This document shows positions 33,471-41,098 of a DNA stretch of 41,098 nucleotides, in pieces. Each line of letters begins with the position of its first letter. Within the stretch, counting starts at the first letter, position 1. Source of the DNA: Bacilli bacterium PM5-9 (GTDB lineage Bacteria; Bacillota_I; Bacilli_A; JAJDGJ01); contig JARXZD010000012.1 in the NCBI GenBank assembly GCA_029893765.1, positions 1 through 41,098 on the forward strand, in the 5' to 3' direction. The notes under the pieces were generated by a model, which saw only the letters and a program-made list of their open reading frames with translations, ran no database searches and was not told where the DNA came from. The translations under genes were made by a program, and so were the position numbers.

Positions 33471-34409
33471 ATGAAAAAGAGAAATAAAATAATTATTGTA
33501 GTAATAATGTTATTAATATGTATTTGTGGGATTGGTTATAAAGTGCATTTTGATAACATAGAAAAAGAAAGAATAGCGTTACTAAATTCAGCAAGAGATG
33601 AAAAATTAAGTAATGATGAATTAAAATATATAACTGATAATAAATATATTAAAAAAGAAGATATTCAAAAGCTAAGTATTTTATCTGAAAAACTAGATGA
33701 TGATAAATTAGATAAAACTTCAATTGAAAATATTAAAAACGAACAAGGTGAAATATACTCAAAAATAAATGATAAAATAAAAAAAGATGTCGTTACAATT
33801 GATAAAGAATTAACAGAATCAATAAATAAGCTAAAAACTACAAAAGATGAGGATAAAGAAAAAGATAAAGTTAAAAAAGTAATAGATAAAAAAATAGAAA
33901 ACGGAAGTAGTAAGGATATTTTAGATAGTAATGTTAAAATACTCAAAGAAAAAAAATCACAATCAAAACAGCTTGATAAAATTTATAGTTTGATTGTTGC
34001 TAGGGTTGAAAAAGAAAATAATAAATTTAATAAAGATGAAATACTAAAAGGAGATTTTAGTTCTTTAGCTGGTTATTGGGAAAATGGAAATGGTAGTAGT
34101 ATCACTATAGCCACAGATGGAAGCGTAATGTTTAATGGCGTTGATGGTGGTAAGCCATTTGTTGGAAATGTAACATATAATAATAAAAATAATACGTATG
34201 GTTGGAGTGTAAAACAGGATATGGGTGGTGCAGCAGCTATGTTATGGCCACCTGGTGTGGAAATTAGAGGCTCGTTTAATATGCATATTGATAGTGATAC
34301 TACAAAATTAAGGTTGGCAATAGGACATATGCTAGGTGATAGTTCATCAATTTACACAAGACCAGTAACTAGTATGCAAACTACACTTGGATACATATCA
34401 CAAGATTAA
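33471..34409 (+). CDS. membrane-anchored or secreted protein with a DUF6287-like C-terminal domain
   Basis: 312 residues. An N-terminal hydrophobic segment (about 6-25, IIIVVIMLLICICGIGY) acts as signal or anchor. Residues ~30-185 are very Lys/Asp/Glu-rich and coiled-coil-like. The C-terminal domain (~190-312) begins LKGDFSSLAGYWENGNGSSITI, which resembles the DUF6287-type domain of streptococcal surface lipoproteins, with aromatic/Gly-rich strands after it. No catalytic residues are evident. It is the first of four exported cargo proteins in a row. Confidence 0.65.
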   Translation: MKKRNKIIIVVIMLLICICGIGYKVHFDNIEKERIALLNSARDEKLSNDELKYITDNKYIKKEDIQKLSILSEKLDDDKLDKTSIENIKNEQGEIYSKINDKIKKDVVTIDKELTESINKLKTTKDEDKEKDKVKKVIDKKIENGSSKDILDSNVKILKEKKSQSKQLDKIYSLIVARVEKENNKFNKDEILKGDFSSLAGYWENGNGSSITIATDGSVMFNGVDGGKPFVGNVTYNNKNNTYGWSVKQDMGGAAAMLWPPGVEIRGSFNMHIDSDTTKLRLAIGHMLGDSSSIYTRPVTSMQTTLGYISQD

Positions 34410-34459
34410 AATAAGCGGTGAGATATTTATATTATTAAAAAAATCCGGGGAAAATAGAG

Positions 34460-35170
34460 GTGTTTAAAATTAAAAGAAAAAAAACAATAGGAATAGGATT
34501 TTTGATTTTTGTCTGTATTGGTGGATTGATATTTGGATTTATAGAATATAAAAAAGAAGATACTATCAAAAAAGAAATAGCTTCTATGGAGATAAAAGTA
34601 GACAAAATGAAACAAGAAAAAAATAGAGATAAAAAAGTTGCTATTTACAAAGAAATAAGTGATGACTTTATCAAATATAGTAAAAATAAAAACTCGTATT
34701 CTAAAGTAATAAATTTTTACAATACTACTTTAAATGATTATAAAAAAAGTATAGGGCTACAAATTTATGATAACAAAATAAAAGAAAATACTATCTCTAA
34801 TATTTCTAAAGTAAAACAAAAAGATCTGAACATAAAAGTTAAAGATTTAAAATCATTAAAAAGTATGCTGGAAAAAGAGAAAACATTATTCTTATCAGAT
34901 TCTGAATATAATGATTATATATCTAAAATAGATAAACTATTAAAAGAGTATGATAAACAATTAAAAGTAATAAAAGATAAAGAACAAAGTTATTTTAATA
35001 ATAATGGTTATTCTAATGGATATACAAATGGAAATAACTCTGGTAGCAATAATAATTCAGGAGAAAATGATGGTTGGTATAAAATTAATGATGGTGGTTC
35101 TGGAACTATGAAAGATGGATGTGCTGCTATGGGATATAATTATGTTCCAGGAGTTGGATGTGTAAATTAA
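34460..35170 (+). CDS. membrane-anchored protein with Asn-rich linker, unknown function
   Basis: 236 residues from a GTG start; a GGGG-containing ribosome site lies 9 bases upstream. A hydrophobic segment at about 9-28 follows a basic N-terminus (KIKRKKT), so it is a signal anchor. A Lys-rich helical region spans ~30-175, then an Asn/Gly/Ser linker, and a small C-terminal domain with two Cys (DGCAAMGYNYVPGVGCVN) that may be disulphide-bonded outside the cell. It shares its plan with the preceding protein (anchor, coiled stalk, small C-terminal domain). I do not recognise the family. Confidence 0.6.
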   Translation: MFKIKRKKTIGIGFLIFVCIGGLIFGFIEYKKEDTIKKEIASMEIKVDKMKQEKNRDKKVAIYKEISDDFIKYSKNKNSYSKVINFYNTTLNDYKKSIGLQIYDNKIKENTISNISKVKQKDLNIKVKDLKSLKSMLEKEKTLFLSDSEYNDYISKIDKLLKEYDKQLKVIKDKEQSYFNNNGYSNGYTNGNNSGSNNNSGENDGWYKINDGGSGTMKDGCAAMGYNYVPGVGCVN

Positions 35171-35307
35171 AATAATAAAAAATAGAGAATAAGCAAGTGA
35201 GAAAAAACAAACCTGTGTTAATTGAAATTATGCTAAGAATTAAGAAAGGAAAAGGTATGGAGTAATCGACCGTTAAATAAGTCATTTACAATATACTAGA
35301 TAATTAA

Positions 35308-36237
35308 ATGAAGAAAAATAAATTAATGTGGGCATTCAGTTTAGTGTTATTATTGGTTGTGATGTTTGCTAATAATATAAAGGCTACTGATGAATACTAT
35401 CCTAAAGGTACACAAATAACTTATACAAGAACAATTAAGGGTTATGAAATAGGCACAAAGATAAAATATTACCCAAGATTTTCCAATATTCCTAAGTTAA
35501 AAAGCAGTATTAGTATTGAGGTTAATGATGAAGAAGCAAGTATTGAAACTGTATACGTAGATGAATATTGTCCTGTGCCAAGTCATTGCACGCCTGCACA
35601 TCTTGTTATAAATAATAGTAACAATAATAGTGAAGATGGTAAATTTGAAATAGAGGATGAAGAAGGTCTAACCTTTTCAGTAACTTTTGAGGCATTGGAT
35701 GAAACTGCTATAAAAAAATCATTTATGGCACTATGTGGTGATATTTCTATTTTTTCTACAAATGGAAATAGTGTTAGTGGTGGCGGTAGTTTTGACGAAG
35801 ATGATAAGTATACAACAAAGATAATCAAGTATCCAGTTAATTACTATAAAAATTATGGTAATGATAATGTATTTGAAAAGGAAAACATATTAGAAAATGA
35901 AATGTTTAATATTTCTGATATAGAGTTTGATTATCCTGAAAATATGGAGTTTAAAGAATGGAACACGCAAGCAGATGGTAAGGGAGTTTCATACAAAGTA
36001 AACCAAGAAATAGCAATGCCATCAACTGCATTAAATTTATATGCAATATGGACTGTTAAAGAGACTACCGAAAAGAAAGATGAGATAACTAAAGACAAAC
36101 CAGATAAGAAGAAAGAAGATAAAAAAAATCCTAAGATACCAGAAACTGGAAGTAATATGTTGATGTACTCAATAATATTATTGGTGATTACTATTTTACC
36201 AAGTATTAGAATGTATCAGTACACGAAAAATAAATAG
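35308..36237 (+). CDS. sortase-anchored surface protein with an InlB B-repeat-like domain
   Basis: 309 residues. The signal peptide ends near residue 27 (MKKNKLMWAFSLVLLLVVMFANNIKA). The middle region has Gly/Asn strands. Residues ~185-250 contain FKEWNTQADGKGVSYKVNQ and the ALNLYAIW terminus of a Listeria-Bacteroides (InlB B-type, Flg_new) repeat. A Lys/Asp/Glu linker leads to IPETG (about 281-285), a hydrophobic segment and a basic tail, which is a full cell-wall sorting signal of LPXTG type. It is probably covalently attached to peptidoglycan and may act in adhesion or surface exclusion; the function is inference. The ribosome site is weak. Confidence 0.75.
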   Translation: MKKNKLMWAFSLVLLLVVMFANNIKATDEYYPKGTQITYTRTIKGYEIGTKIKYYPRFSNIPKLKSSISIEVNDEEASIETVYVDEYCPVPSHCTPAHLVINNSNNNSEDGKFEIEDEEGLTFSVTFEALDETAIKKSFMALCGDISIFSTNGNSVSGGGSFDEDDKYTTKIIKYPVNYYKNYGNDNVFEKENILENEMFNISDIEFDYPENMEFKEWNTQADGKGVSYKVNQEIAMPSTALNLYAIWTVKETTEKKDEITKDKPDKKKEDKKNPKIPETGSNMLMYSIILLVITILPSIRMYQYTKNK

Positions 36238-36328
36238 AAAGACAACCTATAAGTATAGTGAAAATTGATGACTATTATGTATTTAGATTAATAAAATATT
36301 AATAAATAATAAGAAATGAGGAATGTAA

Positions 36329-37261
36329 ATGAAAAAAAATCTAACAATTATGATTGCATTACTAATATGTCTAACAATGTCAGTTAGCAATGAAAATAAA
36401 ATTGAAGCTAAAACTACAAAAAAGTGTTCAACAACTAAAAATACTCAAAAATGTTATTATTACACTACAGGATATAAATCATATTCAAAACGTATTTATA
36501 CAAAATATTATAAGAATGGTAAGAAACAATATCGCGATTATATTTACAAAAATAAAAATGGAATCAGAACACTTACAAAGCAATACAGATATAATAAAAA
36601 AGGACAATTAAAATCAAATAAATATGGTAATGCAACAAGAAGATTTTATTACTATTATAACAATAATAAAATTAGTAAAAGAATTACATGGAATTACAAT
36701 AAAAAAGGTAAATTAACAAAAAAGAAAGTTCTTACAAAACCATATTTGAAAAACAAACCAAAAACTTATGGAGATAAAATTGCTAAATCAGCTAAATCAA
36801 TGGTAGGTAAAGTCACTGCTCAATGTAATGAACTTGCAGATAAAGCTGTTATAAAGGCTGGTTGGAAAGGTGAAACTGTTGAAATTACAGCAGGAAATAC
36901 TGGACATACATACAAAGCTCCAGTGTTTGAACCTAACGAATATGCATATACAAAATTATTTGCATTAAAAAATTCAGGATATTATAAGTATTTTAATGGT
37001 GAAATTAAGAATGGTAATATGAAAGCTAGTCAATTAGAAAGTGTGAGTAGTAGTAAAGCATTAGTAAAGAAATTAAAAGCTGGTGATATTGTGATTTATA
37101 ATGATAATTGGACGTATCATGTATCAGTATATATTGGTGGTGGTAAAGCTGTTCATGGCGGTATGCCAAATAAAAAAGGTGAATATGTAAATGTTGAAAT
37201 TGCTCCTGTAGAATTAGGTGGTGATTACAAAATTACAGCCTTTTATAGAATTTACAAATAA
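36329..37261 (+). CDS. secreted putative peptidase/amidase (NlpC/P60 or CHAP-like)
   Basis: 310 residues with a signal peptide (about 1-27). Residues ~28-145 are extraordinarily rich in Lys and Tyr with repeating short strands (YYKNGKKQYRDYIYKNKNG, YRYNKKGQLKSNKYGN, WNYNKKGKLTKKK), probably a wall-binding repeat region. The C-terminal domain has a candidate nucleophile Cys in KVTAQCNELADKAV (about residue 168) and a candidate His in YHVSVYIGGGKAVHGG (about 269), the order and strand context of NlpC/P60 or CHAP hydrolases. A peptidoglycan-cleaving role is inferred; hydrolases of this sort occur in conjugative elements. AAATGAGGAAT precedes the ATG. Confidence 0.65.
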   Translation: MKKNLTIMIALLICLTMSVSNENKIEAKTTKKCSTTKNTQKCYYYTTGYKSYSKRIYTKYYKNGKKQYRDYIYKNKNGIRTLTKQYRYNKKGQLKSNKYGNATRRFYYYYNNNKISKRITWNYNKKGKLTKKKVLTKPYLKNKPKTYGDKIAKSAKSMVGKVTAQCNELADKAVIKAGWKGETVEITAGNTGHTYKAPVFEPNEYAYTKLFALKNSGYYKYFNGEIKNGNMKASQLESVSSSKALVKKLKAGDIVIYNDNWTYHVSVYIGGGKAVHGGMPNKKGEYVNVEIAPVELGGDYKITAFYRIYK

Positions 37262-37328
37262 TACATTTATATAAGAATAAGTAACATTCTTTATAGTAAA
37301 AATAATATACAAGAAAGAGGAATAAAAA

Positions 37329-37727
37329 ATGATAATTAGAGATTTAATCAAAGTAATAGAAAATAAGGAAAACCCAAAGGATACTATTAATTCGAAAAAG
37401 ATATTTGATGTTGAAGAAGGGAATCATTTTAAATATGATAATAGAGAATGGATAAATGAGGCTGGTGGATTAGCAAAAGCAAATCAAAAGTTTCATAGTA
37501 TTAATTTTTTAAAAACAAAAGATGTTGAAGAAAATTATACTGGTTTAAATTTAAGAAACCCAGCATTAATAATTTATTTAAGAGAAGTTATTAATAATGA
37601 AGATATGAGTGATATAACAAATGAAATTTTAGATGTTTACTCAAATAGAAGTGAGAATAATGAAAAGTATGAAATTAATGATTCAGAAGTAATCAGTATA
37701 GCTAAAAAAGGTTGGAAAGGACTATAA
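37329..37727 (+). CDS. small cytoplasmic protein of unknown function
   Basis: 132 residues, no signal peptide or membrane helix, mixed charge, with a Trp at each end (EWINEAGG near 40, KKGWKGL at the C-terminus). AAGAAAGAGGAA precedes the ATG. It lies 67 bases after the secreted hydrolase gene and ends in its own terminator, so the two may share a transcript. That position could suit an immunity or accessory role, but nothing in the sequence shows this. I do not recognise the family. Confidence 0.6.
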   Translation: MIIRDLIKVIENKENPKDTINSKKIFDVEEGNHFKYDNREWINEAGGLAKANQKFHSINFLKTKDVEENYTGLNLRNPALIIYLREVINNEDMSDITNEILDVYSNRSENNEKYEINDSEVISIAKKGWKGL

Positions 37728-37735
37728 TTTGTGAG

Positions 37736-37766
37736 AAAACATTGGTTGTATGCCAATGTTTTTTTG
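37736..37766 (+). terminator. intrinsic terminator after the element cargo
   Basis: AAACATTGG (about 37737-37746) pairs with CCAATGTTT (about 37753-37761) around a short loop, followed by a T-run. It closes the cargo gene set and precedes a 240-base gene-free stretch (to 38005) in which I see no other feature except A/T-rich promoter-like sequence. Confidence 0.75.
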
Positions 37767-38005
37767 ATAATTTAAGTATTAAATATTTTGCTGAGCTAAA
37801 ACTGTATAATTGAAATTTGTCTTTGATATAAATAACAAAATAGAACTAATTTGCTTTTTGTTTCTATTGACTATGTATCTATTATAAAAAATAGTATCTT
37901 ATTGAAAATCTAGTTAAAAATCTGAATGTTTTATTTACAGGGTGTTTATGATAAAATTAATACAATAAAGTCTACACTTGTTTAAAAAAATTAAGGAGAG
38001 ATGAT

Positions 38006-39061
38006 ATGAGTTATACATTTAATAGAACTGAAACTAATGTAGAATCAGGTGAAGAGTATGAAACTAGAACAATGCTTTACTTAATGAACTTAGAAAATAT
38101 TGAGAACCAATTAGATGTGTTTTTAATCGATTCATTCAATGATATAACAGGAGTCTGTACTAGAGCAAATTGGGAATTTATTATTGATGCACAATCAAAA
38201 GGTAAGAAAAGCTTTTATCCATCAGATATAGGTAAGTCACTAATTACTCTATTTTTGAATCACTTATCTGATATTTCATTTTCAAGCTATTTTTTAATTT
38301 GTAAAAATGTGTCAGATAATTATTTAAAAGCAGTATCATTAGATGAAATCCCATGTTATAAATTTTCTGATTTTAAAGATGATGTAATCAAAAAAATAAA
38401 AACCGCACTTTCTAAAGAATATGAAAGAATATTTACTAATAATAGTTTCAATAGCATTTCAGAAGAATGCTTAGAAAATTTTTTTACAAATACTTTCATT
38501 GTTGTGGATGTATCAAATAAAGAGAATCACATTAAAAATTCCTTGCCCATTTCAAAAATTGATTTAATGGATAGTGATAAGTTAATAAAAATATTTGATG
38601 AAATAACTGATAAAAGAGTAAGTTTGAAGAAAATAAATATCGAGAAAAAAACAATTCATCACATTAGTGAGTGCCTAGACTACAAGAAAGTTATTGAAAG
38701 AAAAACAATTGAATCATTAATAATTTCTAGAGTAGTTGGATATGATATTTTTAAGTCAGATATGGATATGAATGTACCTATTTACTTTAGTGTTTATCTA
38801 GATGGGCTTGATATGGAAGAAAGAAGAGACAAAATTTTGACGGTTAATTCTGAAGTAAGTAAAACATATTTCGATGTGAACAATCCTGAAGTTTTTTTTG
38901 AATTTTTAAATGAAGTTATTTGTATTGTTGAAAATGAAAAAAATGTGGATAAAGTATATACTATTTTAATAAAAAATAAAATTAATATACCAAAAACACT
39001 TACTGAATTATCGGTAAAATATATGATTAGCATGATATTAGGAGGTCTTTATGATAATTAA
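38006..39061 (+). CDS. putative nuclease subunit of a two-gene ABC-ATPase defence system
   Basis: 351 residues. The N-terminal ~120 residues show a PD-(D/E)XK-like pattern: E16/E17-x-Y-x-x-R helix, D46 (NDITG) and Q63-x-K65 (IIDAQSKGKKSF), as in the Cap4/DUF4297-type effector nucleases that use a QxK instead of ExK. The remaining ~230 residues are alpha-helical with no recognised motif. AAGGAGAGATGAT precedes the ATG. The next gene, an SMC/RecF-like ATPase, overlaps by 11 bases, so the proteins are made together. ABC-ATPase-plus-nuclease pairs (ABC-three-component and Lamassu-type systems) are known phage defences; assignment to a specific one is not possible by eye. Confidence 0.55.
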   Translation: MSYTFNRTETNVESGEEYETRTMLYLMNLENIENQLDVFLIDSFNDITGVCTRANWEFIIDAQSKGKKSFYPSDIGKSLITLFLNHLSDISFSSYFLICKNVSDNYLKAVSLDEIPCYKFSDFKDDVIKKIKTALSKEYERIFTNNSFNSISEECLENFFTNTFIVVDVSNKENHIKNSLPISKIDLMDSDKLIKIFDEITDKRVSLKKINIEKKTIHHISECLDYKKVIERKTIESLIISRVVGYDIFKSDMDMNVPIYFSVYLDGLDMEERRDKILTVNSEVSKTYFDVNNPEVFFEFLNEVICIVENEKNVDKVYTILIKNKINIPKTLTELSVKYMISMILGGLYDN

Positions 39062-40661
39062 AAGAGTAGGGTTAGGAAACTCAAAGGAAGCGTATATTGA
39101 GAATAGAATTTCTGCAGGAGTAAATATAATTTACAGTAATGATAATAACAAAGGTAAGACCATTATTATTCAAAGTATTAGTTATGCACTTGGTGCTTCT
39201 GATACTTTCCCATCAGGAATAGATGTTTCAAACTATTATGTTTATTTAGAATGTGAAATAGACGGCGATAATTTAGAAATTATTAGAAGGAAAAAAAATG
39301 TAATGGTAATTTTTAAAAAAGAATTATATCTGTTTGATACAGTAAGTGAGTTTACATATTTCTTTGATGATAAAATTGCTAAACTGCCAAGGTATATCAA
39401 GGATGGAAGAGAAAGGCTTGCTGGATTTTTATTGTTTTATGAAATGTCTATTATTCCGCAAGATAAAAGAAATCCATCAAACATTATTAATAAGGCAGGA
39501 ACAAATAAAGAAGACTTCTTACAAATGTTATCAAGTATAATGGGATGTAGTTATTCAAGTGAAACAAATATAGAGGATGTAGAAAAAAATATAAAAAATG
39601 TGAACTATAAAATTTCTAATGTGTCTAAGAAAATAAATTTTGCAAAGAAAAATAGTCAATTGTATGAAAATTTAAGCACTTCTTTTGATAGAAAGAGTTA
39701 TGATGAAAGTAATAGAATTATATCAAAATTCGAAAATGAAATATCTGAATATAAAAGAAAACGTACAACTGAAAAAAATAGAATTATTAAATTAAATAAT
39801 TTACTTAGCGAATTACGTTCAATTTCCAGAAAAATAGATGAAGGTTATTTTATTTGTTCAGAATGTGGTAGTTTAGAGGTTCAATATAAAAAAGGAAATA
39901 TTGTCTTTGAGACAAGCAATCCAGATGTCCGCTCCAGTATACTTGGAGCAATTGAAAAGCAAATTGAAATTAAAGAATCAATAATTACAGAATACAATAA
40001 TGAGATTGATAAGATAATTAAGAAAAAAATGCAAACAATAAATAGCATTCCAAGTGATGTTAATGATTATTTTCTACATTTGGATGAGATAAAGAATCTT
40101 TCTGTTAATATTGAAAATCTTGATAAATTGAATAGGGAACTTGATGATTTAAAGAAGGAAAGAACAATATTATTAAACTCAGAAAATTCAAGCAAAGAAG
40201 AATATAAAAAAATGCTGAACTCAATAGTTAGAAAAATGAATGAGCTTCAACAAAAAATAGAAAAAAACTCTGAAATTATATATAAGGAAATATTTGCTAA
40301 GCAAAATAGTATCTTTTCTGGAAGCACTGAAAATGAATATTATTTTTGTAGATGTGTTGCTTTGGCGAGTATTATTAACCACGATTTGCCTATAATTATT
40401 GATGCATTTAGAGACGGAGAGTTATCTACAACAAAAGAAAATAACATGATAGATATATATAAGACAATGAATAGACAAGTTATTTTGACTGCAACATTAA
40501 AAGATGAAGAATTTGTTAATAAGGATAAATATGAAAATGTCTCAGATATAAATGCAATTAATTATGAATCTGTTTTAACATACAAGTTATTAAATGAATC
40601 ATATGTAAATGATTTTAAAAATATAATTAATAAGTTTGGGATTGTTCTTGAACAAAGCTAA
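39051..40661 (+). CDS. SMC/RecF-like ABC ATPase with CxxC hook, defence-type
   Basis: 536 residues. The N-terminus has a divergent Walker A (NDNNKGKT, G35-K36-T37). A central coiled coil (~165-430) is interrupted by CSECG (C269-x-x-C272), which is a zinc-hook-like tip. The C-terminal ATPase half has SGSTENEYYFCRCVALA (signature-like), then LPIIIDAFRDGE with D451 as Walker B acid, followed by QVILTATLKDEE. This is the layout of Rad50/RecN-like ATPases found beside effector nucleases in ABC-three-component or Lamassu-like systems. It overlaps the candidate nuclease gene by 11 bases. Sensing of DNA ends and activation of the nuclease is inference. Confidence 0.7.
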   Translation: MIIKRVGLGNSKEAYIENRISAGVNIIYSNDNNKGKTIIIQSISYALGASDTFPSGIDVSNYYVYLECEIDGDNLEIIRRKKNVMVIFKKELYLFDTVSEFTYFFDDKIAKLPRYIKDGRERLAGFLLFYEMSIIPQDKRNPSNIINKAGTNKEDFLQMLSSIMGCSYSSETNIEDVEKNIKNVNYKISNVSKKINFAKKNSQLYENLSTSFDRKSYDESNRIISKFENEISEYKRKRTTEKNRIIKLNNLLSELRSISRKIDEGYFICSECGSLEVQYKKGNIVFETSNPDVRSSILGAIEKQIEIKESIITEYNNEIDKIIKKKMQTINSIPSDVNDYFLHLDEIKNLSVNIENLDKLNRELDDLKKERTILLNSENSSKEEYKKMLNSIVRKMNELQQKIEKNSEIIYKEIFAKQNSIFSGSTENEYYFCRCVALASIINHDLPIIIDAFRDGELSTTKENNMIDIYKTMNRQVILTATLKDEEFVNKDKYENVSDINAINYESVLTYKLLNESYVNDFKNIINKFGIVLEQS

Positions 40662-40696
40662 CTAATAATTTTTTAACAGGATTGGAGTTGTTATAT

Positions 40697-41038
40697 ATGG
40701 ACATCGTTAATATTGTAGCGATTGTAATTTCAGCTATTACTTCTATTGTTGCAGTAGTTATAGCAGTATTAAGTATATTACAAAATAGTAAACAATTGAA
40801 AGAAAGTAATAAGCAATTTTTATTTAACGAGAGAGTTAATGGCTTAATTATTGCAAAAATGTTGATTGAATCCTTTAAAAATACTGAATTGAATATTAAC
40901 AATAAAGATAAATATCATTTTAATGTTTTTTTATCAAGATATTATATTTTTACTAATAATACGTATTTAGAAAATATTCAGTCTATCATTACTTTAGATG
41001 TAGTGGACTGTCAACACTTTAATGGACAATTATTATAA
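40697..41038 (+). pseudogene. membrane protein gene cut by an IS3-family element
   Basis: The gene begins at ATG 40697 (GGAG 9 bases upstream) with one transmembrane helix (about residues 5-28) followed by a charged helical region. Around 40999 the sequence becomes the IS end, and the frame only continues by chance to a stop at 41036-41038 (…VDCQHFNGQLL is IS-encoded). The native C-terminus is therefore missing. N-terminally anchored helical proteins like this are often near defence genes, but no function can be given. Confidence 0.65.
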
Positions 41039-41098
41039 GGAATCATTTACTCTATATTCAACTGGGGATTGATATCCAAGTGTTGAATGTACTCTATC
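40999..41098 (-). mobile_element. right end of an IS3-family insertion sequence (truncated by the window)
   Basis: TGTAGTGGACTGTCAACACT (from 40999) looks like an IS3-family terminal inverted repeat, and an orfB-type transposase ends 34 bases inside it, the usual spacing for IS3 elements. The rest lies beyond the window, so the second terminal repeat and any target duplication cannot be checked. Confidence 0.75.
41033..41098 (-). CDS. IS3-family transposase OrfB, C-terminal fragment
   Basis: The minus strand reads DRVHSTLGYQSPVEYRVNDS-L-stop, the C-terminus of an IS3-family DDE transposase (integrase core, rve_3 type; compare the usual RxHSxLGYxSPxEY). Only the last 21 codons are inside the window. 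The reading frame and stop agree with an intact 3' end. Confidence 0.85.
   Translation of the reverse strand, partial: DRVHSTLGYQSPVEYRVNDSL

Larger units (their letters stand above)
27660..37763. mobile_element. integrated mobilizable element next to guaA (right end not located)
   Basis: Directly after guaA come genes for a Tn916-type integrase and a DUF3173-type protein, then FtsK/TcpA-like and CRESS-like Rep genes and an origin-like hairpin. Facing regulators and plus-strand cargo of a receiver-domain protein and exported proteins follow. No type IV secretion genes are seen, so it would need a helper for transfer (inference). I found no second copy of the guaA 3' end in the window. The right boundary given is the terminator after the last gene that clearly belongs by style; the element could also include the genes up to the IS or beyond. 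Confidence 0.6.

Noticed and set aside
35255-35263. Mini-ORF ATG-GAG-TAA after AAAGGAAAAGG upstream of the 35308 gene
   Set aside because: A two-codon frame with a good ribosome site is suggestive but far too short to support, and it has no hairpin nearby.
39051-40661. Assignment of the ATPase to the DUF3732 family
   Set aside because: The Walker B region IIIDAFRDGE differs from the DQPSQVYFP-type string of that family.
1-41098. CRISPR arrays, tRNA or rRNA genes
   Set aside because: No regularly spaced repeats with unique spacers and no tRNA- or rRNA-like sequences were recognised on either strand.

Overview
The window is a very AT-rich, gene-dense stretch of a low-GC Bacillota (Firmicutes) chromosome. 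UGG codes Trp and UGA still acts as a stop, so this is not a Mycoplasma-type code. The combination of rimP-nusA-ylxR-ylxQ-infB-rbfA, cdaA-cdaR-glmM, trmFO (the folate-dependent, Gram-positive type), a codV/xerC-like recombinase and guaA, with AGGAGG-type ribosome sites and TATAAT promoters, fits an Erysipelotrichia-like gut Firmicute. The genus is inference only.

Layout. 1-4950: the start of a divergent gene, then the translation and transcription factor operon rimP to rbfA, ending in a clear intrinsic terminator. 4990-15430: a type I restriction-modification island. Its order is an AbiH-like gene, hsdM, hsdS, hsdR, a silent half hsdS, a tyrosine recombinase on the opposite strand, and a second silent half hsdS on the opposite strand. 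Repeats of 15-30 bp at both ends of every specificity half-gene make this a phase-variable shuffling locus. 15470-27660: ordinary housekeeping genes (small membrane protein, PF00882-like Zn protein, MFS transporter, SPL-type radical SAM, cdaA-cdaR-glmM, NfeD-SPFH-lipoprotein, trmFO, xerC-like, guaA). 27660 to beyond 37.7 kb: an integrated mobilizable element next to the guaA 3' end. It carries an integrase, a DUF3173-type protein, an FtsK/TcpA-like ATPase, a CRESS-virus-like Rep (HUH plus superfamily 3 helicase), paired repressor-type regulators, and cargo of a small receiver-domain protein and four exported or surface proteins. 38006-40661: an overlapping gene pair, a PD-(D/E)XK-like nuclease candidate and an SMC/RecF-like ATPase, that looks like a defence module. 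At the right edge an IS3-family element cuts the last gene.

Two observations stand out. First, the last ~80 residues of the AbiH-like protein align by eye with the last ~80 residues of HsdR from the same operon, about 31 identities over 78 columns with one single-residue gap. Because its gene also overlaps hsdM, this protein may dock on the methylase core in place of, or beside, HsdR. That would make it an unrecognised effector subunit of a type I R-M system. Second, upstream of the CRESS-like rep gene there is a perfect 10-bp stem whose loop, read on the rep strand, contains CAGTATTAC. This matches the NANTATTAC nonamer of circovirus and geminivirus origins, and tandem TGTCAC repeats lie beside it. 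Together with the Rep motifs this looks like a complete CRESS-type origin in a bacterial mobilizable element.

Other points: hsdR lies inside the interval that long-range hsdS inversion would flip, so a change of specificity could also uncouple restriction. guaA appears to have a leader attenuator. The mobile element's regulator promoters overlap clear palindromic operators. The right attachment site was not found in this window.
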